Shown: positions 10,601 through 20,918, numbered from the stretch's first letter. The stretch: DNA of 64,000 nucleotides from Henningerozyma blattae CBS 6284 (GCF_000315915.1 NC_020192.1:434001-498000), one strand, 5' to 3'. The notes: generated from the sequence alone by a model not told the origin. Program-made: numbers and translations.

Positions 10601-12821
10601 TTCAAGTGAAAATGATTATTCAACTGATACTGATACCGATCTTGAAAATTCTGATGATAAATTGAATAAAACAAATAATAACTTGGAAGACAGAAATGAA
10701 TTATCAAATCTAAATTCTGATGATGATGGTTATAATGAAGATGATAGTGATGTGGAAATTGAAACTGATATGACTTCCAGTGACATCGATGATGAGAAAC
10801 CAAATGTATCTACTTTAAACCACTCTAATAATGGTAACAGTTCTAAAAGTCGTTCCAATTCAGCAACTACTAAGACTAAGGATGATACTAGTAATTATGG
10901 TCCAATAAAACATTCTCCAACTACTCATCCATATAAACCAACACCAAATGACAGGCAAGTTATTAACGCAACTTTCAATTATCCAATGGGCATTGTATCA
11001 AATATGATTCTTGGTGATAACGTCGACTATTATCATGAGATATTGAATGATCAAAAAAATTTTGACTTTTCTACTATTCCAAAAATCATTATTTCTAAAA
11101 ATCGTGATTTTTCATATGTTAAACCATTATCAGTTCCTATGGGTCCAAGTAAGACGAATTGTTTGATTAATGAAGTATTGGATCATTATGATTTATCAGA
11201 TTATATTCAAATGACTCAAATTTCAAAAACTCCAGATGTTCCATCAGGTAACGCATTTTACGTCAAGTCGAGATATTTATTTACTTGGGGTCCAAATAAT
11301 ACAACTAAATTAGAAGCATATTCCACTGTGGAATGGACTGGTAAGAGTTGGTTGAAGAGTGCAATTGAAAAGGGTACCTACGAAGGTGTTAAGGAAACTG
11401 GTCAAGAGACAGTTAAAAGTATGGAAAGAATTTTAAAAACCGCATCTAAATCCTCCACTGGTAACTCAAAAAACTCGACATCCAAAGCTGCAACTTCAAG
11501 ACCAAGGAAATCTAAATCAGTTTCAAAAGAATCAAAAAGGGAATCAGATAATACTTTTAATGGATTGCCATGTATGGAGCCAAAAACACATTTACCCACT
11601 GAACACTCGTACCAGAAAGAAAAAGATGACACTATTATTGAAGAAAATGTTAATATTAACGCTCCTTTGGGCACTGTTTTCCAAATTCTTTACGGTAAAG
11701 ATACTTCTTATTATACTAATATTCTAAAAGCTCAAGGCAATTTAAAGATTTCTAAAATTGAACCCTTTTCAGATAAAAATAATAATATGAGAGAATATTC
11801 TTATATTAAGCCTTTGTCAAATTCATTAGGTCCAAAACAAACTACTTGTTCCATTACCGAGAAATTAGAACACATGGATCTCAATAAGTATATTAGGGTT
11901 AGAACAATTGTGAAAACTCCGGATGTCCCTTCCGGTAACAATTTTTCCATTCACGTGAAAACATTACTTACATGGGGTCCAAACAATACTACAAATCTGG
12001 ACATGTACACTAGTGTTATCTGGACGGGCAGATCTTTCTTAAAGAGTGCTATCGAAAGAGGGTCGATTGATGGTCAAAAGGAATCTGCAAAAATTCTGTT
12101 AAAGGAATTAAAGTCGATAATTGCAACTGCAAAAGTTACAAAGCCAGTCGCAGCCTCACAAAGGAAGAAGAATAAGTCCTCTTCGAGAAGTGTTGAGCCA
12201 ACACCTCAACCTCAAGTATTACCAGTATCGGAAGATATTTCTTCTCAAATGGGCCTTGAATCCTCCAATGTAGAATCATCACAAGCCCCTACATCTTCCA
12301 ATTCATCATTCTTAACACCAATTATAGACAATTTATTTGGAGACTTAGATATTTTTTCAATTTCAGGTATTCTCAAAATTATTTTATCAGTTATTACGTT
12401 TATTTCACTTATCAGGTATTTTTTCGTTGGCAAGAAAAATGATTTTGAAATTGTCAAGCCAGGAAGAATGGTGATGAATGGTGTCGAATATAACTTTGTT
12501 CCTAATGTCAAAACGTTATATCGTATTTATGAAGAAGATGTTAGAAGAAGCGTGAAATCAAACTATGATGGCCATAATTTAATTGAAGAAACAGAAGGTG
12601 GCATTTGGGAATGGATACATGATCGTGGTTACGGTGGATATGAACCTTTTACGGAGAAGGAAATAGACAGAAAAAATTCTACTCAAGGAAGAATTGTTGG
12701 CCAAAACGCCTTACAGCATTACAAGATTAAAAAGCACAAGTACCAGCAATTGAAAGAATCCATACGAATTGCAGAACTACAATTAGATGAATTAAAAGAG
12801 AAACTTTCACAACTCGAATAA
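7695..12821 (+). CDS. YSP2: ER-plasma membrane contact-site sterol transporter Ysp2/Lam2
   Basis: Lam/Ltc-family protein that sits in the ER at plasma-membrane contact sites and moves sterol. The first ~800 residues are disordered and Ser/Asn-rich, with an RS-rich stretch near residues 90-110. A GRAM/PH-like domain lies at about 815-935 (DEKLIIDITCALSRDILQQG ... GWVSTIVIPFTDIVQI). Two StART-like VASt domains follow, at about 1090-1265 (INATFNYPMGIVSNMILG) and 1315-1475 (VNINAPLGTVFQILYGK). Both carry the pattern KTPDVPSGN..., TWGPNNTT and WTG(K/R)S(W/F)LKSAIE(K/R)G. A membrane helix at about 1550-1577 (ISGILKIILSVITFISLIRY) and a C-terminal coiled coil end the protein. 1708 residues, longer than S. 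cerevisiae Ysp2 (1438). The duplicate Lam4 (YHR080C) is the alternative; the YDR neighbours favour YSP2. Confidence 0.9.
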   Translation: MHITRSKSDGHLFKFLKHKHPKKNKSKIKNNSSPNGMDNNANDDSLLDNNGPATLNEERLKELQRRHSTSSKRKKRKQNVSIRPSTSSSRSRTRSRSRSRSNVQDSSFSKESIQKDATKSTSFDLPEISSVYNSSLKRRSLQNSTQGLDKFLNKHTREKPSEKLTLMNTNTSNTLGVSNILVSLDDHSDLNVSDTKSKDNSTIMAKDNSSTIVKDGAIIDKRHTSMLLTQMTKTTTLKSISTLNNLNSNGNTTVNHEEHTEDHSGIMNTLMSITHNATSHLPKIIVRNFDNSNQLDDTFDFETNSIKGNVNDNDNDKHNDNDNDSKNNMQPIESNKKDMGDLKDIQNDLQHETVIHSSLNVISRSNSFLRHLDFLLSTPASNGSSKLKEQNLLIDTNLKDTTTTTTTATPKANTIGKESTTSKIKFESIKDNSNNDTEITVNDDIVITPIEDPPSFSTFGKGNLSLQDLSVDTEYQHANIRLPSLMNDHDQVHPNSALNSNNNSNRNSLINANTANLKSRMNSNQNATTIPNSKIRHSFEDVQSKRFSGSSFSRFKGINEENCLPSKISSNNQMVVSNSNPDLKKPKLRPLSRSAVSETNLVEFRSRSKTVPANSSKRESNFSEPNLIPNLNITNDISSEISSLYHSDNEDEQIQFNIRNKKNLTKRYNTFDTKRTVPINPNTKRYSSYSNEEDLYKNSSPSNSIQNLTSLNNGNATDALMMDERKSRRSSKNFLMPRSLSPSTSLSVKNLHSFGLAKSKQLYNNPLHLNPNTNSNSLPINDDSSRPKISTSLSNTMDPALNIPLCDGNVKFKNIDYASEKKNSSFHSFFKNINGISPDEKLIIDITCALSRDILQQGKMYITDRNICFNANILGWVSTIVIPFTDIVQIKKKMTAGIFPNAIVIDTLETKYVFASFISRDSVFDLITDVWNQIILGRRRSNLSSARHHEGNDIDSKMSVDSYDSDSDYSSENDYSTDTDTDLENSDDKLNKTNNNLEDRNELSNLNSDDDGYNEDDSDVEIETDMTSSDIDDEKPNVSTLNHSNNGNSSKSRSNSATTKTKDDTSNYGPIKHSPTTHPYKPTPNDRQVINATFNYPMGIVSNMILGDNVDYYHEILNDQKNFDFSTIPKIIISKNRDFSYVKPLSVPMGPSKTNCLINEVLDHYDLSDYIQMTQISKTPDVPSGNAFYVKSRYLFTWGPNNTTKLEAYSTVEWTGKSWLKSAIEKGTYEGVKETGQETVKSMERILKTASKSSTGNSKNSTSKAATSRPRKSKSVSKESKRESDNTFNGLPCMEPKTHLPTEHSYQKEKDDTIIEENVNINAPLGTVFQILYGKDTSYYTNILKAQGNLKISKIEPFSDKNNNMREYSYIKPLSNSLGPKQTTCSITEKLEHMDLNKYIRVRTIVKTPDVPSGNNFSIHVKTLLTWGPNNTTNLDMYTSVIWTGRSFLKSAIERGSIDGQKESAKILLKELKSIIATAKVTKPVAASQRKKNKSSSRSVEPTPQPQVLPVSEDISSQMGLESSNVESSQAPTSSNSSFLTPIIDNLFGDLDIFSISGILKIILSVITFISLIRYFFVGKKNDFEIVKPGRMVMNGVEYNFVPNVKTLYRIYEEDVRRSVKSNYDGHNLIEETEGGIWEWIHDRGYGGYEPFTEKEIDRKNSTQGRIVGQNALQHYKIKKHKYQQLKESIRIAELQLDELKEKLSQLE

Positions 12822-13318
12822 AATATGTTAGCGAAAATATACTAGTTTTTTCTTTTTTCCATACCAGCATAATAGACAATTATAATTGTCTACTACATGT
12901 TAGACTATGTTCATTATTTTTATATTCTATTTTAAAGATTTGAATTTTACAGGCTACAAATAACCGTTAATAGCCACGAGGATATCATTCAAATTTCAGA
13001 CTTTTTTTTTAAGTTTCTATCATAACTTATTTTACAGGCGGGGATCCATTAGTTATTCATTATATAAATATTATATTTTGCACATTTTTTTACTTTTTTT
13101 ATACTACATAATACATCATATATACATTTGTACACTTTATACGGAGGTTTTTTATTTTATTGAACTTTAATCTTCATTTCTCACAACATTATAGAAAAGC
13201 GATTTTGATAATAGGTGTTTTATAAAGGTGATATCAAAAATTAATGATGATAAAATGGTGTAATAACTCAATTTTAATATATAAATATATATAGATGTAT
13301 ATATATTTGGCTAAGTCG
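12822..13318. other. convergent intergenic region YSP2 / YCG1
   Basis: 497 bp between two converging genes, T-rich with TA runs, as expected for yeast 3' ends on both strands. I see no gene. Confidence 0.6.
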
Positions 13319-16300
13319 TTATGAAACCGACGTGAAAAATGAGCTTGAAGCGAAATCACTATCATCCTCATCAATAGACATTTCATCATCACTTAAATTA
13401 GTTTCTCCTAAAGTTAAAGTTGGTTTGATACTATTTTTTACCACGTCATCTTGCGGCAGTAGAAAGCTTACACTTTTCATTGTGTCATTATTTTGTGATA
13501 TATCTTGTGTTATATTTTCATTTGATAAACTGTCAGGTTCAGTAAATATTTGGCTTCTAGTTCTTTTTCTCGGATTTCTAGCAAGCGGAGGATCCATATT
13601 TGTTATGCTAGTAGAGGATTTTGATTGGGTTTCGTTATTCCTCTTTAATTCGGTAGAACTAGAAACAGTCATATCAGCACTATTATTATTATTCTCTTGA
13701 GAGTAGTTATTCTGTTGAGAAGGTGGATTAATATAATTTTTCTCCATAGATTGGTTTTCATCTAATTCGTTGTTGTTTTGTCCCAAGGATGGAATATCGT
13801 CTGATTCAACCCTAGATTGAGTAGTTTCAAGAATTATGGAATACTGTTCGTTAGAATCACCTGTATTATTAGCAGCTTTTACAGACGCTTCTTCTACAAC
13901 CTTTTCTAGGGATTGTTGGAACTTCTTAATTGAATTTTTACTAACAGCATCGTGAGTTTCAGTTTCAAGAATATCAGAAATAATTAAAAGTATTTGCTTT
14001 AATTTTGAAATATCTTGTTCTGGATTGATATAAAATTGATTAATATTAGTCAACAGCATTTTTCTAATTTGAGCTTTCTCTACACTATTGAAAGAGTTCA
14101 GTATATTTAATAAAAAGTCCAACTGTGTGGTATCTTTATCAATATCATATTGTGAGCGTTTTACAATGTTCCTTGGGTCAGTCCAATTTATCAATTGTTG
14201 GAATATGGTGCTCGGCTTTGACATAGATTCTGGATCTAACTGGGTTTCAGACATGTTGCTTTGTAAATCTTCCCAAAGTATACATAATCTCAGCATAACA
14301 TCAGCAGCTACTCTGGCCATTCGTTGTTGATGTGTTGTGTGAGAAAAACAATAAACGGGTAGACAAAAAGCAAACGCTTGAATAAGCGCTTCATTTTTAA
14401 AGTTTGCCGGTGAGAAATAGGTAAGTATTAGAGTTTCGAACAAGTCGTCATCTGAAAGAATATTAGTTAAGTACAGCTTACATAACCCCTCCGCCACAAT
14501 GACTTGAGAGTTGGGTAAATCTGTTGCCTTTAAGACTTTATAAAACATTTTGTACAACACAATTGAGTCTATTTTACCTTCACCATCAACCACTTCAGTG
14601 CCATGAACCGAAAATATATCAATTATGCATTGTAATGCGATATCTTTTAAAGCGGGATGTGCCTTCGAAACACACTGTCCAAGAAGTTGCATATTTGAGG
14701 TTGCCAATTCGACATCTAATAAACAGCATAATCCTAGATTTTTAACACCCAGTTCTCTAATTTCGGGTTCTGGTTTTCGTACAGCAGGTATAATTAGTGT
14801 GTCTATTAAAGAATGAAGCATAATATTTTGAAATAATGGTTTTTCAACCAATTCCAGCATGTTGCATGATCTACGTAAACATAGTAATAAAGTTTCAGGA
14901 GACGCTTCAGTTTCTTTAACCATATTTAATAAACGCATATCTCTACTACTTGGTATATTGCCATTCACTAAATTTTCAACCGCATTGTGAAAGTCTTGAA
15001 TAGCCTCATAGTCTTTCTCATCCTCATCATCCTCATCATCCTCATCATCATCATCCTCATCATCCTCATCCTCATCTTCTTCATTATCTTCATTAGCATC
15101 ATTATTATCACCACCTTCTCGAATATTATTTAAATTGTCTTCCTTATTTGAGCTTTCCTTTAAATTATTCATTTCAATTTTTTCTTGTTTTTCCACATCA
15201 TCATCACGAATATCATTAATTAATTCAATACCCATCGTCACGAAATCTTTCTCGTTAATTGATAAACTTTTAAGTACATTAAATCCAATTTTAATTAGAG
15301 AATCAGGAAGTTCTATGATACTTAGCATATTTCTTACAACTGTTAGCATTGATCTTCTACCTATTTCATCACTGAAGTCATAAAGGTTAGCAATAACTAA
15401 TAATTGTTCAATGATAAAATTTAAATGATCTTTTTCAATATCTGATAATTCAGCTTTAGTAGCATCTTTAAATCTTGTTTGTATATATGTGTTGAGGTAT
15501 TCTGATAATACAGATGCCTCTGGAAAATTTGAATCTATTAACTCAGTTAATTCAGACTCAGTACAATACTTATAAAAGCATTTTAAGAGAAAAGTAATTT
15601 CTGCAGTCAACTCCTTCCAAATATCTTCGGGAAATTTAATTACTGATAATACATCAGGCCTTAATTTAAAAATGTTATATATAGCTTTTTCAGCTATAGT
15701 GGACTGTGTGACATTTAGATTCTCTAATAATACAATTAAATCCCCATTCAGAAGATCTAACCAATCATACGATATTAATCTGGAACAAGCCTTTCTAACT
15801 GACTCTTCTCTATCTTCTAATCCCCATTTTAAAACTTGATCTAAAGTATCAGAATTTAACACTTCAAATGCTTTAAGACCCATTTTTTTCAAAATTTTAG
15901 AGTATACAAATCTTCTATTAATAGAATTAACATCTCTCGCACGTTCTAATAAAAAGCCTCTTGTGCCTGATACATTTGGTAAATTGGCTAATGTTGCTCT
16001 ACGTACTTCTGGGGATGAATCATTTTGAATAGAAAAGAGTAATTGTTTAATTGGTTCATCAAAATCATCTGTATCAGTATCCATCTCTACGTCATACAGT
16101 TGTGCTAAACAAAATATAGCTTGAGTCCTTACTGCAGCTTCCTTATCAAAGATTCTTTTTTTCAGGGACCACATAATTGTATTATATAAAGTATCATCAA
16201 TTTCTCCAATATTTGTAATAATTAACGCTAGTAACTGAACAACTCTGAATCTTACAGTTCTTTCTTTACTTTCAGCACCACGTAGTATATGATTTATAAA

Positions 16301-16657
16301 ATGTTCTATGAATCGCGTAAAAACTTCTTCTTGTTGTTCCAATGCTTCCTCATCTAAGTTGGAATTTTTTCTAGCCTCTTGTAAATCACGTTCTAATGAA
16401 GAAACAAAACCTGTTATTAAATTAATTATTTTTCTAGCATAAGGGTGGTTTTTGGGTAGAGGTAGTACTTTCGTAATTAATTTGTTGATCCAATAGTTAA
16501 AGGCATCTTCATAGCCTTGTATTACAGCTTTCGAATGGATTTTTCTTAAAACTGCTATATGTTTACGATGACCAGCATAAGAAGTTTGAGCTGCTTGGAA
16601 AACCTCAGCTACAGATTTAAAAATCTTGGCATTAATGTCATCTGACTCTCCACTCAT
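13319..16657 (-). CDS. YCG1: condensin subunit Ycg1 (CAP-G)
   Basis: HEAT-repeat subunit of condensin. It pairs with the kleisin Brn1 and holds DNA in mitotic chromosome compaction and rDNA segregation. The start is typical (KIFKSVAEVFQAAQTSYAGHRKHIAVLRK). HEAT repeats follow, for example RVVQLLALIITNIGEID and RTQAIFCLAQLYD. The Cnd3 C-terminal repeat region follows a strongly acidic Asp/Glu run at about residues 515-550. The C-terminal tail from about residue 960 is polar and low in complexity, with a basic RNPRKRTRSQ patch. 1112 residues against 1035 in S. cerevisiae. It keeps its place next to YSP2 (YDR326C-YDR325W). Confidence 0.94.
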   Translation of the reverse strand: MSGESDDINAKIFKSVAEVFQAAQTSYAGHRKHIAVLRKIHSKAVIQGYEDAFNYWINKLITKVLPLPKNHPYARKIINLITGFVSSLERDLQEARKNSNLDEEALEQQEEVFTRFIEHFINHILRGAESKERTVRFRVVQLLALIITNIGEIDDTLYNTIMWSLKKRIFDKEAAVRTQAIFCLAQLYDVEMDTDTDDFDEPIKQLLFSIQNDSSPEVRRATLANLPNVSGTRGFLLERARDVNSINRRFVYSKILKKMGLKAFEVLNSDTLDQVLKWGLEDREESVRKACSRLISYDWLDLLNGDLIVLLENLNVTQSTIAEKAIYNIFKLRPDVLSVIKFPEDIWKELTAEITFLLKCFYKYCTESELTELIDSNFPEASVLSEYLNTYIQTRFKDATKAELSDIEKDHLNFIIEQLLVIANLYDFSDEIGRRSMLTVVRNMLSIIELPDSLIKIGFNVLKSLSINEKDFVTMGIELINDIRDDDVEKQEKIEMNNLKESSNKEDNLNNIREGGDNNDANEDNEEDEDEDDEDDDDEDDEDDEDEKDYEAIQDFHNAVENLVNGNIPSSRDMRLLNMVKETEASPETLLLCLRRSCNMLELVEKPLFQNIMLHSLIDTLIIPAVRKPEPEIRELGVKNLGLCCLLDVELATSNMQLLGQCVSKAHPALKDIALQCIIDIFSVHGTEVVDGEGKIDSIVLYKMFYKVLKATDLPNSQVIVAEGLCKLYLTNILSDDDLFETLILTYFSPANFKNEALIQAFAFCLPVYCFSHTTHQQRMARVAADVMLRLCILWEDLQSNMSETQLDPESMSKPSTIFQQLINWTDPRNIVKRSQYDIDKDTTQLDFLLNILNSFNSVEKAQIRKMLLTNINQFYINPEQDISKLKQILLIISDILETETHDAVSKNSIKKFQQSLEKVVEEASVKAANNTGDSNEQYSIILETTQSRVESDDIPSLGQNNNELDENQSMEKNYINPPSQQNNYSQENNNNSADMTVSSSTELKRNNETQSKSSTSITNMDPPLARNPRKRTRSQIFTEPDSLSNENITQDISQNNDTMKSVSFLLPQDDVVKNSIKPTLTLGETNLSDDEMSIDEDDSDFASSSFFTSVS

Positions 16658-17173
16658 TTAAGTATTATTAGTGTCTTTTTTAAATTCTTTGGTTTCGTTA
16701 TTATTTGTATGTCTTTAAAACGTTTTGTATGTTTACGCATATTTTTTATTTACATTCGATCTACATTGCCCATTTTCGGAGGTTGGCATTACCAAATCTT
16801 GAAAATGTACTGATGTAACCTACTATTTGTGGTAAAAAATAAAATATTATTTTAAGTATTATTTTTTATTTAAGTAGTATCTGTACGAGCAAATGTAATT
16901 TTGTAAGATGCTTAAACATTTATGGACACTTTTTATTTGTTATTATATTTTTAATTTACTATTTTTATTTTGTACAATAGTTTAGGTTTTAGTTACAAAC
17001 ATTAACATTTATAAATAACACTTTAAATAAAGTGATGACAATTTGTAAAAATTAAATAAAATCAGAACATTACAACAAAGAACAATATATAACCGGATAT
17101 AAAGATAATTAACTATTAAACAAAGTCTATTTTAAATATTTTAAATATATTTTATATTTTATGAAATGTCATA
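16658..17173. other. intergenic, YCG1 promoter side
   Basis: 516 bp between two minus-strand genes. It is AT-rich (TTATTT and TTTAAAT runs) with no reading frame or RNA gene that I can support. In S. cerevisiae UTP4 (YDR324C) lies between YCG1 and PEP7; here the GPHR-family gene fills that interval. Confidence 0.55.
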
Positions 17174-18814
17174 TTAATGTGATGTCCTAAATATAGTTCT
17201 CTCTGCTAATTTGATAAATGTAATTGTTACCAAGCACGTTATTGCATATATCTCATCGAACCAATTATCAATAACTAAATTTGGAACAGTGAATCTTTTA
17301 CCTAACAATAGATTTAGTTTTTGAGATATCTCGAAGGGTAAATTTGAACGAATTGTTAAAGTAGTAGCAACTACATAGATGCCTGCCAATTCTGACACTA
17401 ATAAATTTTTAATGAGGGATGGGGGATTTCTACGATCTCTTGATGTCCCTATGTTATTCCTGTTATCTCTATCGGAATCCTTTTTAGAAATTGGTAATTC
17501 AGAAGATGAAGTATTAGATTGCATAGCAAACATTGCGATAATCTGAATTTTTAAAGGTAATAACGCCAACAGGTATGAAATAGTTGTTGCCACTGTAGAT
17601 AAGGAACAAATAAACAACGAGGTAGATAACAGTAATGAAATTTGTTTTGTTAAATAATCTAATTCATGTTGGAATTGGAATTTGAAAAAAATAAAATCTA
17701 GAACATTTGCCAAAGTAACTGCCAATGGATCTGATGATGTACTAATTAAACCATCTTTATAAAAATGATCATATTCATAATCCTGCGGATAATACCATGC
17801 GTGTTCTATAATATGAGGTATCCTTTTGCAAAATGTAATGATGATCTTATGCAAACAATAAATAGTAAAACTACCTTGGAAGATTCTTTTAAAGGTCTTT
17901 ATAGAACTTGGTTGTTTTAATTGAGATTCCAGTTTTGCTAACTCAATTTGATACCAGCCTATTTTTTCCATTAATTGCTTAGTTAATTGAGAATGCCCTT
18001 CACCTGGGTCATCACGAAGAGTTCGGAGGATTTCTATATTATTTTTAATATTAAGTTCATAATCGTGAATTTTCTCCATCACTGAAACATCTGTAGTCCA
18101 TAATAATGAGTTAGAATTAGTTCTACGATTTATTGTTGATAGTCCTAGTTTCGATGCCGTACCTCTTTTCCAAATAAAAGTAAATGTATAATATAAGGTA
18201 GATACAGTAGCAATACCGGACAAAATTGCTAGAATTGATACACCAGCGATAGATATTTTGGTTAAAATATTATAAGTGTATTGGAATGGCCCAAATGAGA
18301 GAGAATTCAAAGTCATTATCAATACGAACAACGTACCTGTAGTGAAGATTATTAATCGATCAACATCCATTTTTTCTCTGAAGAATTTATTCATTACTGA
18401 GATTATTATTAAGAATGGCTGAACTAATATAAGTAACACTGATAGTAACATGGATAATAACGGCCAAATCCATAAACTGACAAAATCTGCTTCTTGCTCG
18501 GACTCTACAGTCATAATCTGCCACAGAATTACTACAATCGTATCCACATAACATGTCATAGCAATAGAAAATAATACATGTATAATTTTGTTCACTTTAT
18601 GGGAGGAAACAGAGTATTCTGAGTATAAATTATAGAAAAAACTATTAGTATCAGTTTCTAGTTCTGGAAAACTGTCAAAAAGTTTAACCTTTGAATTGCT
18701 TGTTACAGTTTCAAAGAGGCCACCCAGTCGATACCACATAATTGTATAAGACCAGTGATATATAAGCACTGTACATATTGCTAAAAGTATCAGAAGTAAG
18801 AGATCTTCCAGCAT
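17174..18814 (-). CDS. GPHR (Golgi pH regulator / GPR89) family membrane protein
   Basis: Polytopic membrane protein of 546 residues with about nine hydrophobic segments. The N-terminal half has the GPHR_N pattern: five helices, then LSFGPFQYTYNILTK at about residues 170-185, matching the family's FGAV..PYTY signature. A helical hydrophilic loop follows (SVMEKIHDYELNIKNNIEIL). The C-terminal half matches the second family domain (ELAGIYVVATTLTIRSNLPF, and at the end NWFDEIYAITCLVTITFIKLAER, like human GPR89 HRWFDVIFLVSALSSILFLY). Family members act as Golgi/ER anion channels or are reported as abscisic-acid GTG receptors. S. cerevisiae has no recognised member, so its role in yeast is open. 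Family assignment is from remembered motifs. Confidence 0.75.
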   Translation of the reverse strand: MLEDLLLLILLAICTVLIYHWSYTIMWYRLGGLFETVTSNSKVKLFDSFPELETDTNSFFYNLYSEYSVSSHKVNKIIHVLFSIAMTCYVDTIVVILWQIMTVESEQEADFVSLWIWPLLSMLLSVLLILVQPFLIIISVMNKFFREKMDVDRLIIFTTGTLFVLIMTLNSLSFGPFQYTYNILTKISIAGVSILAILSGIATVSTLYYTFTFIWKRGTASKLGLSTINRRTNSNSLLWTTDVSVMEKIHDYELNIKNNIEILRTLRDDPGEGHSQLTKQLMEKIGWYQIELAKLESQLKQPSSIKTFKRIFQGSFTIYCLHKIIITFCKRIPHIIEHAWYYPQDYEYDHFYKDGLISTSSDPLAVTLANVLDFIFFKFQFQHELDYLTKQISLLLSTSLFICSLSTVATTISYLLALLPLKIQIIAMFAMQSNTSSSELPISKKDSDRDNRNNIGTSRDRRNPPSLIKNLLVSELAGIYVVATTLTIRSNLPFEISQKLNLLLGKRFTVPNLVIDNWFDEIYAITCLVTITFIKLAERTIFRTSH

Positions 18815-19153
18815 TGCTTATTGATAGCTCTTGATAACAATATAAATTACCTCCTTGTCGACTTGGACAGTAATGTTTAACCAATCCTAGTATAGACGCT
18901 TTATATCGTATAATGTATATCGTAAACCAATTATCAGAACCTTATTTTTTGTCCTTTTTTTAAGCTATTTTTTTTTAATTTAGTCATTTTTTAGAAAAGG
19001 GTTTACTTTTTCAACTGGCTTATATCATTTCAAAAAAGACATTGAAATATTGCTATTGTAAAAACAACTTGAAAAAAAGTTCCAAAAAACACTTTAGTTT
19101 AAAATTTTAACTTCATTGGATATATCTTTAGATAGAAAAGATTCATTTGTAAT
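18815..19153. promoter_or_regulatory. divergent promoter region GPHR gene / PEP7
   Basis: 339 bp shared upstream of two divergent genes. It has T-rich and A-rich runs (TTTTTTTTAA near 18970, AAAAAAG near 19070) but no factor site I can name. Confidence 0.55.
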
Positions 19154-20782
19154 ATGGGAATCACAAATGCTTCAAGTACAACAACTCTTTCAACAAATGC
19201 AATAGAAGAACTACCTATAAATGAACCTCTGGGGTCCGTAGCATGTCCCATTTGTTCCCAAGAGTTCATTAATCTCCAAAAATTGAATAAACATTTAGAC
19301 AGAGACCATGGATTTGATAATACTCGTAATAAGAGTAGCTCCTCTTTACGTTCAAACTCTCAAAAACTCCCAACTAGCGTTGGTGGCTCGCCCAAAAAAC
19401 AGGGGAAACAACAACGTATACGAACAACTCATTGGGAACAACTTGGCAAGTTCCCAAGTACATGTGGTGAGTGTAATTGTAACCTTAATGATTCAGTAGG
19501 TGCTACTAACTGTAGGAAATGTGGTAAATTGTATTGTGGAAGACATTGTAGGCATAAAATAAAATTAAATCTAAATGCGAAGTATGATGCAGAAAGTGGT
19601 AAATGGTACATATGTTGTAAGTCTTGTTATAATAAGAGACCAGGATATAATGATTATGGTAGCTATAAAGATTTAACTGATGATTTTGTTAGATATAGGA
19701 ATTCAAACAGTGAAGATAAAGCCTTACGACTTCTCCAATTGGAAGTTCGACTGGTAAAACTTGTTGATGGAGTATTTAGACTTTATAAGCGATATAACAG
19801 TAATGTTATAATGCGACTTAAGTTTTCCAATGAAGTATCCAAACTGGAGAGAATTATATGCCCATGGAAGGACGATCAAAATGTTGTAGATTGTGAAATA
19901 TGTATCCAACCATTTACATTAACCGTACGGAAACATCATTGTAGACTTTGTGGATCTGTTGTTTGCGATGATCCACACACAATGTGTTCAAAGAAAATAC
20001 CTATCCAACTACTAGTTAATGCGTCTAAGGAGCTACCTTTTAAAGAAGCTGAGAAATTTAAAAATATTAAAGATATTCAATATTCCGCTTTACTATGTAC
20101 TAAATGTACAAACACCTTATATTTAAAAAGAATGTTCAAACAGAGTATGAAAGAGAAACAATCAAATATAATACAATTATATGAAAATATGAATGATACA
20201 TCAAAAGTAATATTGAAAGTATTATCAACTTTTGAAGTTTTACTTTTACAAGTAGAAAATTCTAAAAAATCTCAAGATAGCCCTTCAGAAGTGTTATTGA
20301 AAGATTTAGTTACAACCAGGGGAAAAGTAATGAGAAACTTCTCAGCATTTAATCTTGTTGTAAAACAGATAAATCAATATAAACCTAAAAATGCTACTGA
20401 AACGAAAATTCAGAAATCTCTTCAAATAACAGCATCTGAATTTGTTAATAAAAATATAATTCCTTTGAAATCTTTAAACTTCAATATTGAATCTGGTACA
20501 TCAATTTGTGGATCATCATTGCCAAATATCATTGATACTGGACCTCAGGTGAAAAAGTTATCCGATTTACTGTTCAATAATCTTACTATTAAAGAAGTAA
20601 AGGAGTATCGAGAAGAATTGATGGTATTAAAAGAACAGAGTTTTTTAGTACAATCCATGGTTGAAACAGCAAAAACTCAACGAAAATTTGAGGAATTAAA
20701 ATCTTTAGATGAAAATCTAAAGGATTTGAACGTAAGAATAGAAGAATTAGAAAACAAATTAGGAGAGGAGGGATTTTCGTAA
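19154..20782 (+). CDS. PEP7: endosomal tethering protein Pep7/Vac1 (FYVE)
   Basis: Multivalent endosome adaptor in Golgi-to-vacuole transport. It binds PI3P, the Rab Vps21, the SM protein Vps45 and the syntaxin Pep12. An N-terminal C2H2 finger lies at about residues 31-52 (CPICSQEFINLQKLNKHLDRDH). A first FYVE-like zinc domain starts at about 104 (CGECNCNLND ... CRKCGKLYCGRHC ... CCKSC). The second FYVE domain covers about 247-316 with the signature VRKHHCRLCG and the closing LLCTKC pair. A coiled-coil C-terminus binds partners. 542 residues (515 in S. cerevisiae). It opens with MGITNASS, a possible N-myristoylation context that I would not insist on. Confidence 0.94.
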   Translation: MGITNASSTTTLSTNAIEELPINEPLGSVACPICSQEFINLQKLNKHLDRDHGFDNTRNKSSSSLRSNSQKLPTSVGGSPKKQGKQQRIRTTHWEQLGKFPSTCGECNCNLNDSVGATNCRKCGKLYCGRHCRHKIKLNLNAKYDAESGKWYICCKSCYNKRPGYNDYGSYKDLTDDFVRYRNSNSEDKALRLLQLEVRLVKLVDGVFRLYKRYNSNVIMRLKFSNEVSKLERIICPWKDDQNVVDCEICIQPFTLTVRKHHCRLCGSVVCDDPHTMCSKKIPIQLLVNASKELPFKEAEKFKNIKDIQYSALLCTKCTNTLYLKRMFKQSMKEKQSNIIQLYENMNDTSKVILKVLSTFEVLLLQVENSKKSQDSPSEVLLKDLVTTRGKVMRNFSAFNLVVKQINQYKPKNATETKIQKSLQITASEFVNKNIIPLKSLNFNIESGTSICGSSLPNIIDTGPQVKKLSDLLFNNLTIKEVKEYREELMVLKEQSFLVQSMVETAKTQRKFEELKSLDENLKDLNVRIEELENKLGEEGFS

Positions 20783-20918
20783 AACTTTCGAAGTCCCTGA
20801 CTTAATATATGTAGATATATAATTACACTATAGCTAATATTATGGATATTCATTTGCAATAATTAACTGCTTTCTTCAGAGCATTAATGATATATATATA
20901 TATATATCACAAATATTA

